Source: Clostridiales bacterium UBA8960
GTDB lineage: Bacteria > Bacillota > Clostridia > Peptostreptococcales > Acidaminobacteraceae
Reading direction: 5' to 3'
Assembly: GCA_003482695.1 (NCBI GenBank)
Contig: DMYC01000259.1
Span: 1-5,616, forward strand
DNA length: 5,616 nucleotides
Position numbers and translations under genes: made by a program. The notes beneath the pieces are model-generated. The model had not been told where the DNA came from. It did not search any database and saw only the letters and a list, made by a program, of their open reading frames with translations. This document shows positions 5,286-5,616 of this stretch, one piece after another (positions within the stretch are counted from its first letter, which is position 1; the number at the start of each line of letters is the position of its first letter).

Positions 5286-5616
5286 AAACACTCAGACACT
5301 ATACCCTGCTACTTGAAATCATAGGACTATGCATCATACTCATCATGAGCGTCGTCGTCTACTTGCAGCTCCGCGAGACCATCGTAGAGGACATCATCGA
5401 AAATCAAAGGGCTCAGATCGATGAGATACAGCAGTATATTGACAAACAATTCGACCTTAACCTATACGAGTTTGAGGTTTTTAACCATGCCATTTTAAAG
5501 AACAACATATCTGATGATGGCTATGATATCGCGATTCAATACCTCTACGGCTTTTCAGACCTATACCAGGTGAACCTGGATTATGAAATTACGGAAATTC
5601 ATAAAAAAGAAAACCG
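5282..5616 (+). CDS. Membrane-anchored protein, probable sensor, N-terminal part only
   Basis: The first 111 codons are visible; the gene continues beyond the window. Residues 7-30 (from YTLLLEIIG to VVVYLQL) form one transmembrane helix after a short basic start (MKTLRH). The following region (RETIVEDIIENQRAQIDEIQ, then an aromatic-rich part) has the charged helical look of an outward-facing sensor domain of histidine kinases, diguanylate cyclases or chemoreceptors. No second membrane helix, HAMP, GGDEF or kinase motif has been reached, so the output type is unknown. The GTG start overlaps the binding-protein stop (GTGA) and has GGAGG 7 nt upstream. This tight coupling to a solute-binding lipoprotein suggests that the binding protein presents its ligand to this sensor, in the manner of LuxP/LuxQ; this is an inference. 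Confidence 0.75.
   Translation, partial: MKTLRHYTLLLEIIGLCIILIMSVVVYLQLRETIVEDIIENQRAQIDEIQQYIDKQFDLNLYEFEVFNHAILKNNISDDGYDIAIQYLYGFSDLYQVNLDYEITEIHKKEN

Overview
The window looks like a chromosomal piece of a low-to-moderate GC Gram-positive bacterium of the Bacillota, most likely a Clostridia-type anaerobe. Support comes from the strong AGGAGG-type ribosome binding sites, the AT-rich intergenic regions with TTGACA/TATAAT-like promoters, a secreted protein resembling the DUF2680 group, a two-gene FtsX/MacB-type ABC exporter without a visible membrane fusion protein, and a lipoprotein solute-binding protein. The genus cannot be fixed from the sequence.

Left part (1-2892): a small exported protein (18-494) ends in a long, branched terminator-like hairpin (515-612). 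A promoter (TTGACA, 17 bp, TTTAAC) and an 11-bp tandem repeat that could be a response-regulator operator precede a two-gene ABC transporter operon: an FtsX/MacB-like permease (741-2189) and its ATPase (2202-2840), 12 bp apart. The ATPase gene stops exactly at the first base triplet of a 55-bp REP/BIME-like double palindrome (2838-2892), so the repeat appears to supply the stop codon and to have clipped the protein tail.

Middle (2893-3078): no gene. It holds a second, unrelated large inverted repeat (2917-3065, 42-nt arms) between convergent genes. Then comes a minus-strand gene (3079-4005) for a cytoplasmic coiled-coil protein with a glycine-rich central motif, an uncharacterised family.

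Right part (4006-5616): a divergent promoter region with another 11-bp-spaced CCATTAAA repeat leads on the plus strand to a lipoprotein solute-binding protein of the Leu/Ile/Val (type 1) fold (4167-5285). It overlaps by 4 nt a membrane-anchored protein with an outward-facing N-terminal region that runs off the window (5282 onward). That pair looks like a ligand-sensing module (binding protein plus membrane sensor) rather than an uptake system, but the output domain is not visible.

Base composition changes across the repeat cluster: lines sampled from the left genes are about 27-45% GC, and lines sampled from the right genes about 47-52%. The two halves may have different histories. No rRNA, tRNA, CRISPR array or transposase gene was seen.
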